This document shows positions 1-11,079 of a DNA stretch of 64,000 bases, piece after piece. This stretch comes from Hexactinellida sp. DTS-2022. Lineage: Eukaryota > Porifera > Hexactinellida. Under the pieces are notes generated by a model. It was not told the origin of the DNA. It did not search any database and saw only the letters and a program-made list of their open reading frames with translations. Each line of letters starts with the position of its first letter. Position 1 is the stretch's first letter. Location: NCBI GenBank assembly GCA_028753945.1, contig JAPNXP010000001.1, positions 5,384,501 through 5,448,500 on the forward strand, written 5' to 3'. The translations under genes were made by a program, and so were the position numbers.

Positions 1-168
1 AGATTACCTAGATTTGATGAACTGGATTTTGTGCATCCATGCTGATGACATCAGTGGTGCTCATCAACTCAGTTATCACTAATTCATTAGTCCGTACTAT
101 ATAATAGGCGCGAGTGTGTGAATACAGACTCTCGTTAATGCGAACACGGATAGACCAATATTGGTTAG

Positions 169-423
169 GTGTACATGTTTAATTCCCTAGCCAATATAAA
201 ACAATGCAAGAATTTAAATTTTTATGAACCTTCTTCTAGTGGAGATACTGCACGGGCCCTAGGGTATCTGGAAAAAGCAATAAACTATGTTCGCACCAAG
301 CAAGAGATGGCCAGTTTGCAGACCCTCAAATTAATACTGGTATTTCAACCGGAAATAAACAAAGAGATTCTAGCATGCGGCTTGGATCCCATAGAACTAC
401 AGAATGCTCTACCTAAACCCTAA
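169..423 (+). CDS. Possible terminal exon of an unidentified protein
   Basis: An open frame of about 84 codons ends at TAA 421-423. A TAG lies in frame just before position 169 and doubles as a possible splice acceptor (ttggttag), so the frame is either the last exon of a gene that begins upstream of the window or a small protein starting at ATG 175. The translation has ordinary amino-acid composition, mixing charged, Leu and Ile residues, and ends in a motif ELQNALPKP. I do not recognise a family. The sequence is richer in GC than its surroundings, which favours coding. No polyadenylation signal or partner exon could be tied to it with certainty. Confidence 0.35.
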   Translation: MYMFNSLANIKQCKNLNFYEPSSSGDTARALGYLEKAINYVRTKQEMASLQTLKLILVFQPEINKEILACGLDPIELQNALPKP

Positions 424-988
424 TAGTAGTTACGACCTGAATTTATTACTAGATATATTACACTAGTCAAATCATGTGTTTAGTTAAAAGCCTTCTGATT
501 TATTTGATACTTCAATCTATTCGTATTCTTATCATACACACTGTAAATACTTATAATTCGCACAGAATATATTAAATGTACAAAAAGTTTCTCTTAACTA
601 GCATTTTTTATTAATTGGGATTTGTTAAGAGCAATTTTTTGATTCATTCATGTTAAATGGTTATGTTATATTACAAATTATCAATTTAACAATTATTATA
701 AAATAATGATATTCACGTACTTACGTTGATATCTATGCACACGTATAGAAAGGGGTTGTCTCAGTAATTAGAGATAACACTATCATCACAATATTTTAGC
801 ATGGTGGTATTTGTGAAGCTCGATCCTACTTCAGCACAATTCTGTTGTAACATATATTATTCAATAATAACCTGTAATCTGATGCCTCTACTTTGTACAT
901 TAGGAATATAGAGATATCTCCTGTTTTACTCCATATTGATATTTAAATAGAAGTAGGTCAGTGGCAGAATGTTGTTGGTGGTATTAAC
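424..988. other. AT-rich intergenic stretch
   Basis: Nothing coding or repetitive could be recognised here. It presumably holds the 3' end of the preceding frame and the promoter of the gene that starts at 989. Confidence 0.5.
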
Positions 989-3900
989 ATGGATTTCGGA
1001 AGAAGATTTTGGGTAAGTACAAGTTTGATTTATACTAGCTTGTTTTATACGTACTTAATTTGATCGTGTATCTTTAGATTTTCCTGATTGCTTTGTTTCT
1101 CATAAAAGGTAAGTTCTCTCACCTTTTTATTGCTAAATTTAGTCGTAACTTGTTCCTAGAGACAATATTCTCCTCAACCCTACCAAAAATTTCAATATAT
1201 TACATACCAATTCCTCTATCAACTCCGAACAAACCTATTCATTTTTAATTTCCCCCAAATACTAATATAATAGAAATTGCATACAAAGAACAATTGTTCT
1301 TTGGATGAGTTCGATGTCGCAAAAATATGACCCAAGTTCAAGAAATATTGGATTAATTTAGAACTACAGTTATAAGCGGAGTTCGATCTTAAAAGAGTTC
1401 ATTACAAGCTGATACGTTGTAACGTTACCGGAGTTCTTATAAACGGATTTCGTTATAACCGGAGTTCGTTATAAGCAGAATTCGTTTCGTTGTAATCAAA
1501 GTTTTAATAATGTAATAAGATACAGTAGAAGGATTTCCGGACCATTAAAATCCCATTTTCAGTTTCAGTTTCAATTGAAAGTGAATTTACTTTCAGTTTC
1601 GATTTCATTTACCTAGTCGTCGCGTCGTAGGGGATAACTATTAATTAATTAATTATTTAATTAAGCAGGTACTTCGTTATATCCGAGTTGGTTATAAGTT
1701 ATAACAGGAGTTGACTGTATGTAGTTTTAATTCTATAAATTTGTTTAATAATTCAGTTTAAACGACATTTCTTCGCTCGATCAAGGCTGGATTCGGTTAA
1801 CCGGCTAACCGGTTAACCGTTGCTGACATCGGTTAACGGTTAGAGATTTTATTAACCAGTTAGCCGGTCTGTTGAATATCAGCAGAGTTATTGGGAAATT
1901 AATGTATAATGTATTAAATTTTTTTGAATTTTTGTGAATATGTAGTCATAAATCCATTACTCATCACCACTTAATAAATTTTCTTGGACAACAATCATAT
2001 AAATTTACCTAAAGCACGAAATGTATAAATTAATAAACTTATGCGGTTATACTTTATACAACTGAGTCTTATTCTGTAGTATAATAATTTTTTTATAAAG
2101 GATTTAATGTATTGAGTAGGATGGGCGGTTAACCGGTTAACCGTGGCGAGAAATCGAATTGAAACCGTAGCTTCAGATCGGTTAACCAACCCCACCCTTG
2201 GCTCGCCTCGATTTTGAATTCGGTTTTTGATGTTTGATGGGAATTTGTCACGTAAAAATATTGTATTTTAAATGCTTTAGTGTTTTAATGTACCCGTACA
2301 TATCAACTAAAATATATCTGAAATCCTAAAGTAGGAAGAGAATATCTTAAATTAGTGTTTCGCTGATAGTTTTGTTATCGATGAATGTACTGTTCTAATA
2401 ACCTCCCATGTATAAATAGTTCCTTCATTTAACCAAAACTGTCGGCAGAGATGTAATATATTATATCTGCAGTTCTGCATGTAGAAATGTGGAAAATCGG
2501 ATATCATCATTATTGTATTAGTTATTGTAGATATATCACATGTTATGATTGTTCTATTTGTATCCTAAAGATATCCATTTGGGACATGTTTCGGGAACTG
2601 AACACGATAATGTAAATTGGGGTCTTCCAGCTGATAGTGGCAGTAGTGGTGACAAATCTAACTCAATGGCATTTAATGCTGACACCTCTAATTTGAAGCC
2701 TTCAACTGACAACAGTGGTGGTGAGTCACACATGATGTCAATTAACAGAGACAGCTCTAGCATGATGTCATTTAGTGACACCAATGGTGGCGAATCACAC
2801 ATGTTGTCATCAAGTGACAGCAGTAGCGACGGTTTTAATTCGATGGCATTCAGCGCAGATAGCTTTAACTTGATGCCTTCAGGTGACGGGTCTAACATGA
2901 TGCCATTTAGTGACAACAATGGGGGTGAATCACACATGATGTCAATTGACTCTGGTAGTTCTAACATGATGTCATCAAGTGACAGCAGTGGTGGAAAATC
3001 ACACATGATGTCAATTAACGGAGACAGTTTTAACATGTTGTCATCTAGTGACAGCAGTAGCGACGGTTCTAATTCAATGGCATTCAACGCAGATAGCTCT
3101 AAATTGATGCCTTCAAGTGACGGGTCTAATATGATGTCGTTTAATGACAACAATGGTGGCGAATCACACATGATGTCAATTAACTCTGGTAGTTCTAACA
3201 TGATGTCATCAAGTGACAACAATGGTGGAAAATCACACATGATCTCAATTAACGGAGAAGGTTCTAACATGATGTCATCAAGTGACAGCAGTGGTGGCAA
3301 ATCACACATGATCTCAATTAACGGAGAAGGTTCTAACATGATGTCATCAAGTGACAGCAGTGGTGGCAAATCACACATGATCTCAATTAACGGAGAAGGT
3401 TCTAACATGATGTCATCAAGTGACAGCAGTGGTGGAAAATCACACATGATGTCAATTAACGGAGACAGTTCTAACATGATGTCATCAAGTGACATCAATA
3501 GCGACGGTTCTAATTCAATGGCATTCAATGCAGACAGTTCTAACTTGATGCCTTCAAGTGACAACCGTGGTGGCGAATCACACATGATGTCTTTTAACGG
3601 AGACGGCTCTAACAAGATGTCATCACGTAACGACAATGGTGGTGAGACACACATGATGTCAATTAACGGAGACAGCTCTAGCATGATGTCATTTAATGAC
3701 AACAATGGTGGCGAATCACACATGATGCCAATTGATTCTGATAGTTCTAATATGATGTCATCAAGTGACAGCAGTAGCGACGCTTCTAATTCATTGACAT
3801 TCAATGCTGACAGCTCTAACTTGATGCCTTCAAGTGACGGGTCTAACATGATGTCATCAAGTGACAACAATGGTGGCAATTCACACATGATGTCAATTGA

Positions 3901-6900
3901 TTCTGGTAGTTCTAACATGATGTCATCAAATGACAACAATGGTGACAAATCACACATGATGTCAGTTGATTCTGGCAGTTCTAACATGATGTCATCAAAT
4001 GACAACAATGGTGGTAAATCACACATGATGTCAATTGATTCTGGCAGTTCTAACATGTTGTCTTTTAATAATAACAACGGCGTCCCAGGTACTATGTTAA
4101 TTTACTATTTACTCATTTAAAATCTCTAATGTACGTTACTAATTAATTTTGAAATTATATATGATCGAAGTTTTAAGTTATTAACATGAATATCATAGTA
4201 AAAATCCAAAATTGCAGCCTGTGACGCATGTTCCTTTGGTGGCACTATATTTTGGTGGTGGTCTATTGAATTTGATAGTGACTCCAATGGAACATGCTGT
4301 CGACACAGGCTGCAATTTTGGATTTTTTTCGCCATGTCATGAACGTCTCATGGTGTTTAGACTCATTTAACAAGTTATTACGGGACAAAGGAACGATTGT
4401 TGAATTTGAAGATTATTTCTATGTTGAACCATCTTGAGTTTATTGCCATTCATTCATAATGTAAAGATACTAAATTATATAAATTATCTGTAATACCCTT
4501 TGCCCTCCAAGTACAAATTAATTTTAATCAATTTGTAATTTTGTACAAGTTTTTATGACCAACAACAATAAATATTACATCATATATCCGTACACAATAA
4601 ATAACTAGCTATCAACAAAGTTCTTTACCCATTATAACAATCGTAAGATAGTAAATAGGTTCATTCTGAATCAAAGCAATTTGTTTGCCTATTTGTAAAC
4701 GTCAACAACATGTAAACCTAATAGTTTCGTTAATTGAAAATCAGCATACTTATTTACTTAGAATGACAAAAGGAATTAAGTTTATATTCCCACTATAAAT
4801 ACGGTATAACTCCCCTATCACTCCAATACATTTCGGGCACCAACAGACACAGACGAATATTTATATAGATAGATATTCCATCTCATTAATCCATTGTTTG
4901 AATATCAGAAATCGTTCTGAAATTGAATAACTGTTGAGTGAAATTGAATTTTCATATAGGAGAAAACTTCAAACAACTAAGAATTAGAAATCGATTTATA
5001 TAGTAGCAGCTATTGAATCAAATTGAATTATTAATTTACAATAGAATACTTAATTGTACTTGAATTGTAACCATGATATCAAGAAATAGATTTATACAGT
5101 AATATCTATTGAATTAATTGAATTATTCATATAAAATAGAATTCTTTATTGTAACTATGATATAAGCAATAAACTTGGATCCTAATAACACCGAATCTAT
5201 TTTAATTATTCATAATAGTAGATCTTCTTCACCGAATCCACGAAATGATTGCATAATTGAATATTAATTTATTTACGATTTTTAGAAAGTTAAGGGTGAA
5301 TTGTGGCAACTTTGAGCCTAATTATCAGGAAAATGAGGACGAATTTAAAAATCGTTAAGAGCTTATTAGCTCCAAACTACTTTTTTGAAGCTATTGATTT
5401 GAAAAATATTTTTGTTATTGCATTTATTTTCCTATGGGACAAAAAAAGATAAAAGTCCCGTTAACAATTTTTCCAAATCGAAATTAATGAATCGTGACCC
5501 ACCGTGCACATCTGTAACCCATGAGACACCTATCCTGAAAATTTCAGTTCTTAGTTAATAAAACTCTGTTCTGTGGAGGATCTACGGGCTAATAATACTA
5601 AAAATCCAAAATTGCAGCCTGTGCCGACGCATTTCCCTTTGGAGTTACTACATTTTTGTTTGGGAACTAGTAGTGCCTCCAATGGGAATACTTTCGGCAC
5701 AGGCTGCAATTTTGGATTTTTTCGACATGTCATGAACGCCTCAAGGTGTTTACACACATTTATCAAGTTGTTACGGGATAAAGGATCGTTTGATAAATTG
5801 GAATTTTGTTTCTATCTTAAACCATCTTGCGTTTAATGCCATTCATTCATTATGTATAGATAATAAATGATAGAAATAGTTAATTCTTTTAAGCCCACCA
5901 TACACGATGCAACTTTGTTGCATCGTGTATGTTGAAATGTTGCGTGCAACTTTGTTGCACCGTGTATTTTGATTGTTGCACGCAATATTGTTGCATGCAA
6001 CATGTTGCATGGAAATTGGACATGTTCAATTTTCTTGAAACATTGTTGCACGAAAATATGGAAATTCAGTACATAATTTTCAGATTATCTTCGTTTACAT
6101 TTTTTCACATACACAAAACAATTGAAAATTCACATGTTAATGAATCATGACTTTTTAGTGTACCTATTTAATTTACTACTTACTTTCTCAATATCCTTAT
6201 TCAAGCCACCTATGATGCGAACACAAATGTATATATTAGAATTTTGAGCACGGTTTTAAAAATACTGATCGTATTGCTGCATATTCTTTTCCTAGAAATA
6301 CTACACATCTTAATTTATCCACGACCCGTTAACGACGTTTTTTGATTTTTGAATTAATCTAGAAAATATGGATTAGACACTTTTGGATTACACATGTACT
6401 AACCATTGTATTTCTAAGATTCGGGTAAATTCTAGTTATGGGCAGCTTCCGGACGACAGTGCCCGAATAAGGGAGGTTTGGATGTATATACTATAAATAT
6501 CCAGTTCTAACTAAGAATACCAAAATGGCTATACCTTATTAATACTGGACAGACGATCCATCCTTACGAAATTTCTATAACTGGATGTGTTAACTAAAAA
6601 AATTCTTTCATCAATAGATGAAATGCACTTTGCGTCTCTCGATTTTGATCCAATCCTTAACCCATGAGATCTCAATTTGCGTTGACGGGTCAAATGCAAT
6701 TTCCTCCGGCGAAGTATAATCATTTGGAATGCGGAAACGACAACGTGTGTTTTATCCACAATATTGGATTGTAAAATAACAAATCCATTGGGAATACACT
6801 TATAGTACTGATTTAAAATAATATTTTTACCATGTGTAATAAAGTAAATTCCATGCAACAATGTTGCACGAAAATAAATGTTGCATGCAACTTGTCGCAC

Positions 6901-8047
6901 GAAAACTGTGTTGCATGCAACATATTGCTTGCATCATTGTTGCGCCGTGATGTTACCTTGTTGCATGCAACTGTACTGCGTGCAACAGTTGCAGTCAACA
7001 ATGTTGCATCATGTATGGTGGGCTTAATACTTTTTCCAAATCGAAATTAATAAACCCCGGGTGATCCCAGGTGCACTGTGTACGTCTAGCATCTGTAACC
7101 CATGAGACACCTATCCTGAAAATTTCAGTTCTTAGTTGATAAAACTCTGTTCTGTGGAGGATCTACGGACTAATAATCGGTAACCAAAGCATTAAGATTA
7201 GAACTGGGCCACTATAGTATAGTATAGTCGGCACAGTAATAATTAACAGAGTATCATTTAACAGGTGGTGGTATGTGTAAACCAAACGATTACTGACTCT
7301 GTTTAAATAGGTACTGGATCGAGTAATGACCTGTCGAGCCTGCAGCGAGAAATGAATGTGCTCACCAATCAGATACGTCGGCTAGAGGCACAGATGGCAC
7401 GGCAGAGCGGGGCAGGTTCTCAGGTCTCTTCTAATCAGATGCAGCGAATAAAAAACGCAATACAGACTGCACAGGCTGAGCTTCGCCGCATTCAATCTCG
7501 CCTGCAGAACACTCAAAGTTCGGGTCAAAGGCTTGATACGAATAGCGAAGCCATGCTCGAGAAGAAATTATTGCAAGAAATGAAACGAATCGAAGCGCAG
7601 TTACGTCGCTTGCAGAATATGTATAATAACCAAAACAGCGGTATAGGAAGTGAAGAGAGCAACGGACAAACGGGGTTATCATTTGACAGTTTTGATTACG
7701 TTCCTAAATCTAATCAAAATACTAACATGAATGACCACGCTTTCAATCTTCCTGATGATTTATCTGTGTCTTCCAATCAGCAGGCCGATGACATCTTTGA
7801 TGCAGACCGAGACTTTGGATCCTTTGCCCAACCTGCCTCTGCAGATGATGGCGCAGAGTTTGAGGCAATTCAAGCGCAGTTTGACCAGAATTCTTTCCGA
7901 GCAAAGATCATTGCTATCGCATTCGGATCTGTTCTTGGGCTGGTACTGCTGGTGGGTGTTGTATTCGGTTGTATTATTAACGCCTTGCTCTGTCTCAGGC
8001 GGAAGAATAAAGGTACCAAAGCAGAGTCCGCTATCCTGACTACTTAA
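989..8047 (+). CDS. Ser/Met-rich repeat, coiled-coil, single-pass membrane protein (4 exons)
   Basis: Exons 989-1012, 1078-1108, 2571-4088 and 7311-8047 join with matching phases (0, 1, 1) at GT/AG borders (donors gtaagt, gtaagt, gtacta) and give 769 residues. Residues 1-18, MDFGRRFWIFLIALFLIK, form a typical signal peptide split over two tiny exons, which strongly supports the model. Residues 19-524 are imperfect repeats of about 23 residues rich in Ser, Asn, Asp, Gly and Met, with SHMMS and SSNMM words. Residues about 530-640 are Gln/Arg/Leu-rich with heptad spacing and should form a coiled coil. An acidic linker follows, then a membrane span at 724-753 and a 16-residue tail starting with RRK. 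It is inferred to be a type I surface protein. I recognise no named family. Intron 3 is 3.2 kb of repeats. ATTAAA at 8167 is a possible polyadenylation signal. Confidence 0.75.
1365..1718. repeat. Degenerate pogo/Tigger-type MITE (cgttataac family)
   Basis: Lies in intron 2 of the repeat-protein gene. It carries the family words gagttcgatcttaaaag and ggagttcgttataa and ends with gttataacaggagttgact followed by gta, the right end seen in the copies at 8185, 18962 and 22611. The left end is decayed. Confidence 0.6.
1782..2200. repeat. hAT-like MITE with GGTTAACC repeats
   Basis: The left end CAAGGCTGG matches in reverse the right end CCCACCCTTG, and inside each end are several copies of CGGTTAACCGG. 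The flanks cgctcgat and gctcgcct share gctcg, a poor relic of a target duplication. Lies in intron 2 of the repeat-protein gene. Confidence 0.5.
2571..4088 (+). repeat. Coding minisatellite, about 69-bp unit
   Basis: Exon 3 of the repeat-protein gene is a tandem array encoding about 22 variants of a 23-residue unit. Units at about 3227-3430 are almost identical at DNA level, pointing to recent duplication or gene conversion; others have diverged. A second unit type carries SNSMAFNADSS and LMPSS words. The reverse strand is also open for 507 codons (2554-4077), a by-product of the repeat. Confidence 0.85.
4200..4328. repeat. Long hairpin of the satellite family (intron copy)
   Basis: Arms begin with aaaatccaaaattgcagcc and end with its reverse complement, around a loop containing tatattttggtggtgg. 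The same hairpin occurs at 5600-5722 and about eleven times between 49.9 and 63.8 kb. The flank to 4480 is the reverse complement of flanks in that block. Confidence 0.85.
4480..5469. other. AT-rich intron sequence
   Basis: Part of intron 3 of the repeat-protein gene. It has short internally repeated words (ttgaattattaatt, gaaatcgatttata) but no open frame or recognisable transposon ends. Confidence 0.5.
5470..5590. repeat. Direct repeat partner of 7030-7177
   Basis: The run from tttttccaaatcgaaatt to ggatctacggg recurs almost unchanged at 7030-7177. It is also related to 61145-61260 in reverse orientation, so it belongs to the satellite unit of the 49-64 kb block. Confidence 0.8.
5600..5722. 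repeat. Second intronic copy of the long hairpin
   Basis: Perfect outer arms (ccaaaattgcagcctgtgcc and its complement) with a loop holding tttttgtttgggaactag. Same family as 4200-4328. Confidence 0.85.
5893..7023. mobile_element. PIF/Harbinger-like element with TIRs and a decayed transposase fragment
   Basis: GCCCACCATACACGATGCAA at the left matches in reverse gcatcatgtatggtgggc at the right, with TTAA on both sides. Subterminal DNA is packed with inverted TTGCATGCAA words. On the minus strand, 6529-6760 contains, in two frames, WVKDWIKIERRK followed by SSYRNFVRMD, which resembles the region before the DDE nuclease domain of Harbinger transposases. Stops and a frameshift make it a relic. The TTAA flanks would also suit piggyBac, so the class rests on the protein trace. 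Confidence 0.65.
7030..7177. repeat. Direct repeat partner of 5470-5590
   Basis: Near-identical to 5470-5590, with a small extra run (cccgggtgatcccagg). The two copies flank the hairpin at 5600 and the Harbinger-like element. Confidence 0.8.
7203..7237. repeat. Single 35-bp near-palindrome of the satellite family
   Basis: Reads ACTGGGCC, a CTATAGTATAG-type core, then CGGCACAGT; it is the reverse complement of the unit amplified at 50.3-51.1 kb. It sits 74 bp before exon 4 of the repeat-protein gene. Confidence 0.85.
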
Positions 8048-8184
8048 CCGTGTCTTTAGTTTATTGATATATCTCTAAGTTAGGTTATATGCTAACTATG
8101 TTTAGAAGAATATGTATGTGTGTGTGTGTTGTGTGGTAGAGTAGCATATGTGTTCCCTCATGCTTTATTAAATGCATCAATATA

Positions 8185-8359
8185 CAGTGAACCCTCATTA
8201 TAACGAAGAGCTTGGGGACCTGTAAATCCCTTCGTCATATCCGGAAATTCGTTATAAGCGGATAACAATTAATGCATTTAGTGCTCTGGGGGAAAATCTC
8301 CATTTCCATATAAGCGGGTATTTCTTTATATCCGACTTCGTTATAACGGGATTTGACTG
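8185..8359. mobile_element. pogo/Tigger-type MITE, 175 bp, TA target
   Basis: Starts CAGTGAACCCTCATTATAAC and ends gttataacgggatttgactg, with TA on both sides. Same family as the copies at 1365, 18962 and 22611. Confidence 0.85.
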
Positions 8360-8366
8360 TACATAT

Positions 8367-9327
8367 GTTGCAGTCCAAGTGCGTTTCAACGCCAAACGCG
8401 TTTGGCGGTTTTAAGTTCAGCCAAACGAGTTTGGCGTATTTAAATACGCCATTCGCGTTTTTATTTGTTGTTATTTAAATTAATGCTAGTTAGATTATTC
8501 ACAAACAGAGTATCTAATTTATATTAAAATATCTGTTCTACAATATTTACTGATAATTTTAATCCGTGTACAAAATAATACCATTGCGACTTGTACTGTT
8601 GTATGACGGTTTACTTACCATGACAGTTTACTTACCTCTATTACTATAACCATTATAAACCATGGATACTTTCTATCCATGACGGTTTACTTACCGTCTT
8701 TGCAATGGCTTCACACTTTATACTTCCTATTACACATCCAGCACTTATAAGGATTCACATCTCAAATTCTAATTGGAAAATATCATTATGGCCCAAAACA
8801 TATAACGCTAATATGGAAATTAATTAATAAAAGCTATGTTGATGCAATGTCAAATTATGGTAGTAAATTAGAATTTGAGATGTGAATCCTTATAAGTGCT
8901 GGACGTGTAATAAGAAGTATAAAGTGTGAAGCCATTGCAAAGACGGTAAGTAAACCGTCATGGATAGAAAGTATCCATGGTTAATTATTGTTATAGTAAT
9001 AGAGGTAAGTAAACTGTCATGGTAAGTAACCGTCATACAACAGTACTAATTATTTAAAACCATCGTGAATTAAAAACAATTCACGTTCAAACTAAGTAAT
9101 TGAACAATATGTAGTACTTGACATATATGTACCTCGCGTTAGAGGGAAATATAATTCCGAATCATTCAAAATTATTTGTATTGTTGGACAACATTTTAAT
9201 TAAATAACAACAAATAAAAAGAAATATTGTTAGAAACGCGAATGGCGTATTTAAACACGCCAAACGCGTTTGGCTGAACTTAAAAGCGCCAAACGCGTTT
9301 GGTGTTGAAACGCACTTGGACTGCAAC
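8367..9327. repeat. Fold-back element, 961 bp
   Basis: Outer arms (8367-8470 and 9225-9327) contain GCCAAACGCGTTTGG, itself a palindrome, and the ends GTTGCAGTCC / GGACTGCAAC. Inner arms (about 8600-8790 and 8870-9040) are also near-perfect complements (gacggtttacttacc). Nearly the whole length could fold into one long hairpin. No transposase frame is present. Confidence 0.9.
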
Positions 9328-9389
9328 ATACATAAACTTCAATTTAATGTTACATTATCAGCGATAATTCTCACTAGTATTTACTATTT

Positions 9390-9584
9390 TTAGAGTATCA
9401 TCTGTATGTAGATTAGGGCTTTCGGGAATAGACAAAGAAACCCAAGGGTGCCTAATAAACCACCTTCATACTTTAATATTTTGTTACATGCTTTGCATTG
9501 AGCCAGCTTACAACATACAGATCTCAGAAAATGTTTCCATATTTCTGCAACAGTAAAATTTTGAAATTTAGTACTTTCAGCCAT
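9390..9584 (-). pseudogene. BED-type zinc finger fragment, likely from a hAT transposase
   Basis: The open frame reads AEIWKHFLR then CKLAQCKACNKILKYEGG. A tryptophan/phenylalanine pair followed by CxxC and a Gly-rich turn is the first half of a BED zinc finger, the DNA-binding domain of hAT transposases. The expected HxxxH half is missing and the frame then degenerates. It could alternatively be an exon of a host BED protein, but no neighbours support that. Confidence 0.45.
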
Positions 9585-9705
9585 AGGGAGATAATTTCAT
9601 ATTTATAGAATTCTATAATATTAGTAATAATTAAATTAAATAGGAATCTTCGATTCATCGTTTGTTAAATTTTAACAACAATGACCACAAAGATTATCAT
9701 TGAAC

Positions 9706-9843
9706 CATAGGCGTCGGAAATGGGCCCGCCGGCCCGAAGGCTCCGGGTTCGGCCCAATCAAATACGGGGCCGTTACATTCACCGGGCAGCCCCTTTCGGC
9801 TGCCCGGCCCATGCCGGGTGGCCGGGTGGTTCCGACGCCTATG
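9706..9843. mobile_element. hAT-type MITE, 138 bp, perfect 8-bp TSD
   Basis: Ends CATAGGCGTCGG and CCGACGCCTATG are exact complements, flanked by CATTGAAC at 9698-9705 and 9844-9851. The interior is unusually GC-rich for this genome. Confidence 0.93.
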
Positions 9844-9966
9844 CATTGAACACTGAATCCAAATAAGAGTTGATAAGAAATTATATGCATCCTACAAGTG
9901 GATGATTGTTTGTCTAGCTAGGGAATCTAATTAACTATGTTTGGATCATACAAGCAAACCTGTCCC

Positions 9967-10751
9967 CATGGCCTACTTAATATACGGCCGTGTATGTCAC
10001 CGAGAAGGCCAAAAAAATAGAAGGCCAGTTTAGAAATTTCATTCTAGGATAAACTATGCCTCCTATTGTTATTATTTGGGTTGTATATGGGGTAATCAAC
10101 CATTGCGAGTTCAATGGAACCACTTTTGAGAATCTCAGATTTGTGGTTAAGCTGTTTAGGCGCCATTTAATGATGACACAACAAATATACAAAATATACA
10201 ATTCGAGTCTAAAGAGCTACGAGAAAATGAAGATAATTTGCTAATATACTCAGTTTACATTTTCCGAATATATAATGTGTATGAATATGTATAAACCAGC
10301 AATTATATACGTTTTATGGACTAAAATAGTAAGTTGTAACTCGGATACCACTTGTAATTTAGCATGTGGTTGCTTTATAATTTTTAAAAATTTTTAGAAT
10401 GTCGCCATTTTGTGATTTAGTAACCTTTGGGGTATGAAATATATCCCTATTTAGTATCCCTTTTATAAAACTATTAGAAAGTAGGAAGAAAATGAAATTT
10501 AGGATATTTAAATTTTTTTCATTTTACAATAAATTGTTACCGTAACCATGAAATGGCGCCTAACCACTTAACCACAAATCTGAGATTCTCAAAAGTGGTT
10601 CCATTGGACTCGCGATGGTTGATTACCCCATATACAACCCAAATAATAACAATAGGAGGCATAGTTTATCCTAGAATGAAATTTCTAAACTGGCCTTCTA
10701 TTTTTTTGGCCTTCTCGGTGACATACACGGCCGTATATTAAGTAGGCCATG
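9967..10751. mobile_element. Long-TIR element, 785 bp (MULE-like)
   Basis: Two arms of about 200 bp (9967-10170 and 10548-10751) are near-perfect inverted copies starting CATGGCCTACTTAATATACG. The exact 7-bp direct repeat CTGTCCC flanks it (9960-9966, 10752-10758). Long arms suggest Mutator-like, but the short target repeat leaves the class open. Open frames in the arms are mirror images of each other and are not genes. Confidence 0.85.
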
Positions 10752-10785
10752 CTGTCCCATTCTTTGACTGCAATTAAAGCCATTA

Positions 10786-10915
10786 GATACCAAGTTCGGA
10801 ATCCCGGGATTGAGAAATAATCCCGGGATTGGAAAACCGGATCGGGATTAAAAAAACAAATCCCGGGATATAATCCCGGAGGTGAAATGGATCGGGATCC
10901 CGGGATTGTAAGCCC
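10786..10915. repeat. AATCCCGGGATT palindromic repeat cluster
   Basis: Seven or so scattered copies of the palindrome AATCCCGGGATT and variants with GGATCGGGAT. No clear TIR or target duplication was found. Confidence 0.6.
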
Positions 10916-11079
10916 TAATGTTAGATAGGAAGTTTAGTAGTAAAGCATATCATATTGGCTTGAATAACATTTTCTGATTGAATTACAATGGTATGGTGGA
11001 TGTCATAAAATTTACCTTAATTAAATAGTTGGCTAGCCAAAAAGAAAATACAGGTAAACACTCCGAAAGGGGTACAAAC

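Noticed and set aside
2554-4077. 507-codon open frame on the minus strand
   Set aside because: It is the mirror of the repeat exon; the sense strand has a signal peptide, phase-matched introns and a membrane anchor, so the antisense frame is a by-product.
9977-10741. Two open frames giving almost the same peptide on opposite strands
   Set aside because: They are the two arms of the long-TIR element at 9967-10751 read inward; mirror-image frames in inverted repeats are not evidence of a gene.
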